A DNA stretch of 64,000 nucleotides from positions 496,001 through 560,000 of the forward strand of contig NZ_JBHTCM010000010.1 in assembly GCF_042665545.1 (NCBI RefSeq), read 5' to 3'. The notes beneath the pieces are model-generated. The model ran no database searches. It was not told the origin of the DNA and was given only the letters and a program-made list of their open reading frames with translations. Origin of the DNA: Rhodocista pekingensis (GTDB lineage Bacteria; Pseudomonadota; Alphaproteobacteria; Azospirillales; Azospirillaceae). The position numbers were made by a program, and so were the translations under genes. Of this stretch, positions 62,691 through 64,000 are shown one piece after another (positions within the stretch are counted from its first letter, which is position 1; each line of letters starts with the position of its first letter).

Positions 62691-64000
62691 TCAGACCCGG
62701 CCGGGCGGCAGCCCCAGCGCCGTCACCGCCCGCACGTCGGTCAGGTCGGCGCCGGTCAGATCGGCGCCGACGAAGCTTGCCTCCGACAGGTCGGACCCGG
62801 CCAGCCGGGCATCCTGGAGCCGGGCATCCGCCAGGGTGGCGCCGGTCAGGACCGACTGGATCATGACGCAGCGGCGCAGATCGGCCCCGGTCAGGTCCGC
62901 GTCATCCAGGCGGATGCGGGTCAGGTTCGCGCTCCACAGCCGGCCGCTGCTGCTCTGGATGTGGACCGGCCCGATCTCCGCCTGCCGCAGCACCGCCCCG
63001 GTGGCGGTCGCCCGCTCCAGCGTGGCACCGCGCAGATCGGCCCCGGTCAGGTCGGCGCCGCGCAGGTCCGCCAGCGACAGGTCGGCCATGGCGAGCGACG
63101 CCCTGGCAAGGCTGGCCTTCCCCAGACAGGCGCAGTGCAGCAGGGCGGCGGACAGGTTGCTGCCGGACAGGTCGTAGCCGGAGAGGTCCAGGCCGGAGAA
63201 GTCGGCCCGCGCGCCTTCCTTGCCGCCGCTGTCCACCCAGGCCGCGTGCGAGGCGAGCGCCCCCGCCACGTCCAGCCCGATCTCGTCGGGCGTGCGGGCC
63301 AGGATGGCATCGTCCAGATTGGCCGAGCGCCGCGTCATCTCATCCATGATGACGCCCAGCATGATGGTGTTGGTGAAGCGGGTCTGGTTCAGTTCGGCGC
63401 CCGTCAGCACGGCCCCGGACAGCTTGGCGCCGCTCAGGTTGGCCTCGCGCAGGTCGGCGCCCTGGAGGTCGCAGCCGGTCAGGTTGGAGTTGGTCAGGTT
63501 GGCGCGCACGAACTTGGTGCCGCGCATCACCGCGTCCGTCAGGTCCGTCTGGATGACGAAGGCGTTGGACACCCGCGCCCGCGACAGGTCCGCGGCCCGG
63601 ACCGTCGCCACCGACATTTCGGCATGGACGGGGATCGCCTCGAACTCGTGCATGGCGATGTCGCCGTTCTTGCGCACATGCATGATGGTGCCGTCGCGCA
63701 GGTCGCACTCCACCAGCACCGCCTCGCTGAGAACGGCACCGCGCAGGCAGGCGCCGCGCATGTCCGCCCGGCGCAGGTCCGCCCGCTCCATCTGGGCGAG
63801 GCGCAGGTCCGCCGCGTAGAGGTTGGCGCCGGTCAGCACCGCCCCCGTGAGGCGCGTGCTGAACAGCTTCGCCCCCGACAGGTCGGCGTCGCTGAGATCG
63901 AAGCCGGAGAGGTCCAGATGCGACAGGTCGCGCAGCTTCAGGTTGGCGCGCACCCCACCGGGCATGCGGCGGAGAAACGCCGTATGCTTGCCGATGATGG
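62691..64000 (-). CDS. Pentapeptide repeat protein, N-terminus beyond window
   Basis: At least 436 residues, same plan as the pentapeptide protein at 21.7 kb: repeats, a helical spacer (ASHAAWVDSGGKEGARADFS), then more repeats with an interruption near QAEIGPVHIQSS. The ATG at 63965 is internal: in-frame codons continue to the window edge and read IIGKHTAFLRR, matching the ERHEAYLAG region of the paralogue. The gene therefore starts outside. No signal peptide or enzyme domain is visible. Confidence 0.88.
   Translation of the reverse strand, partial: IIGKHTAFLRRMPGGVRANLKLRDLSHLDLSGFDLSDADLSGAKLFSTRLTGAVLTGANLYAADLRLAQMERADLRRADMRGACLRGAVLSEAVLVECDLRDGTIMHVRKNGDIAMHEFEAIPVHAEMSVATVRAADLSRARVSNAFVIQTDLTDAVMRGTKFVRANLTNSNLTGCDLQGADLREANLSGAKLSGAVLTGAELNQTRFTNTIMLGVIMDEMTRRSANLDDAILARTPDEIGLDVAGALASHAAWVDSGGKEGARADFSGLDLSGYDLSGSNLSAALLHCACLGKASLARASLAMADLSLADLRGADLTGADLRGATLERATATGAVLRQAEIGPVHIQSSSGRLWSANLTRIRLDDADLTGADLRRCVMIQSVLTGATLADARLQDARLAGSDLSEASFVGADLTGADLTDVRAVTALGLPPGRV

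Overview
The window is a continuous, roughly 70% GC chromosomal stretch of an alphaproteobacterium, most likely a Rhodospirillales/Azospirillaceae member. This is an inference from GlcDEF, the cysG-DUF2849-cysI-DUF934-cysH-cysD-cysNC order, a CheZ-type phosphatase, a two-domain cold shock protein and a BLUF photoreceptor. I see no tRNA, rRNA, CRISPR array, transposase or prophage. Almost all genes look chromosomal and housekeeping or signalling.

Layout. 1-4.6 kb: the 3' end of an acyl-CoA dehydrogenase, a Rieske oxygenase, a small hypothetical gene and a cytoplasmic M3 oligoendopeptidase. 4.6-6.1 kb: a single-domain response regulator divergent from a Crp/Fnr regulator. 6.1-11.3 kb (minus strand): the glycolate oxidase genes glcD, glcE and glcF, with a DCC-family gene, an intact antitoxin and an internally deleted PIN toxin lodged between glcE and glcF; then rpmJ. 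11.6-17.3 kb: an HtrA protease, a methyltransferase, a LuxO-like/LuxU-like regulator and phosphotransfer pair, and a second methyltransferase. 17.5-22.9 kb: a double cold shock protein, gamma-glutamyltransferase, CheZ and a pentapeptide repeat protein. 22.9-25.4 kb (minus): an alpha/beta hydrolase, amidoligase and glutamine amidotransferase gene set. 25.5-33.8 kb: an HPF-cold shock fusion, rpoH, a pseudo-receiver, Ohr, catalase and a chemoreceptor.

34.0-42.9 kb is the sulfate assimilation locus: a ferredoxin-NADP reductase gene divergent from a seven-gene cys operon that runs from siroheme synthesis through sulfite reductase and APS reductase to ATP sulfurylase/APS kinase. 43.0-50.0 kb holds a compositionally odd PAS gene, TrkH, a periplasmic M3 peptidase and sucCD. 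50.1-53.3 kb is a PepSY/DUF2271/DUF4198/ApbE operon, probably periplasmic redox or metal handling, preceded by a Fur-like inverted repeat and facing a BLUF gene. 54.5-57.9 kb (minus) is dapF-mtaB-ftsY. 58.3-59.1 kb is cysE. 59.2-62.5 kb (minus) is a gtr-like glycosylation set. The window ends inside a second pentapeptide repeat gene, paralogous to the one behind cheZ.

The main points of interest are the decayed VapC toxin inside the glc genes, a LuxO/LuxU-like pair outside the vibrios, a CheZ with two FliM/CheZ-type C-terminal peptides coupled to a pentapeptide protein, the amidoligase operon, the ApbE locus with its palindrome, and recurrent 13-18 nt minisatellites that often sit at or near gene starts.
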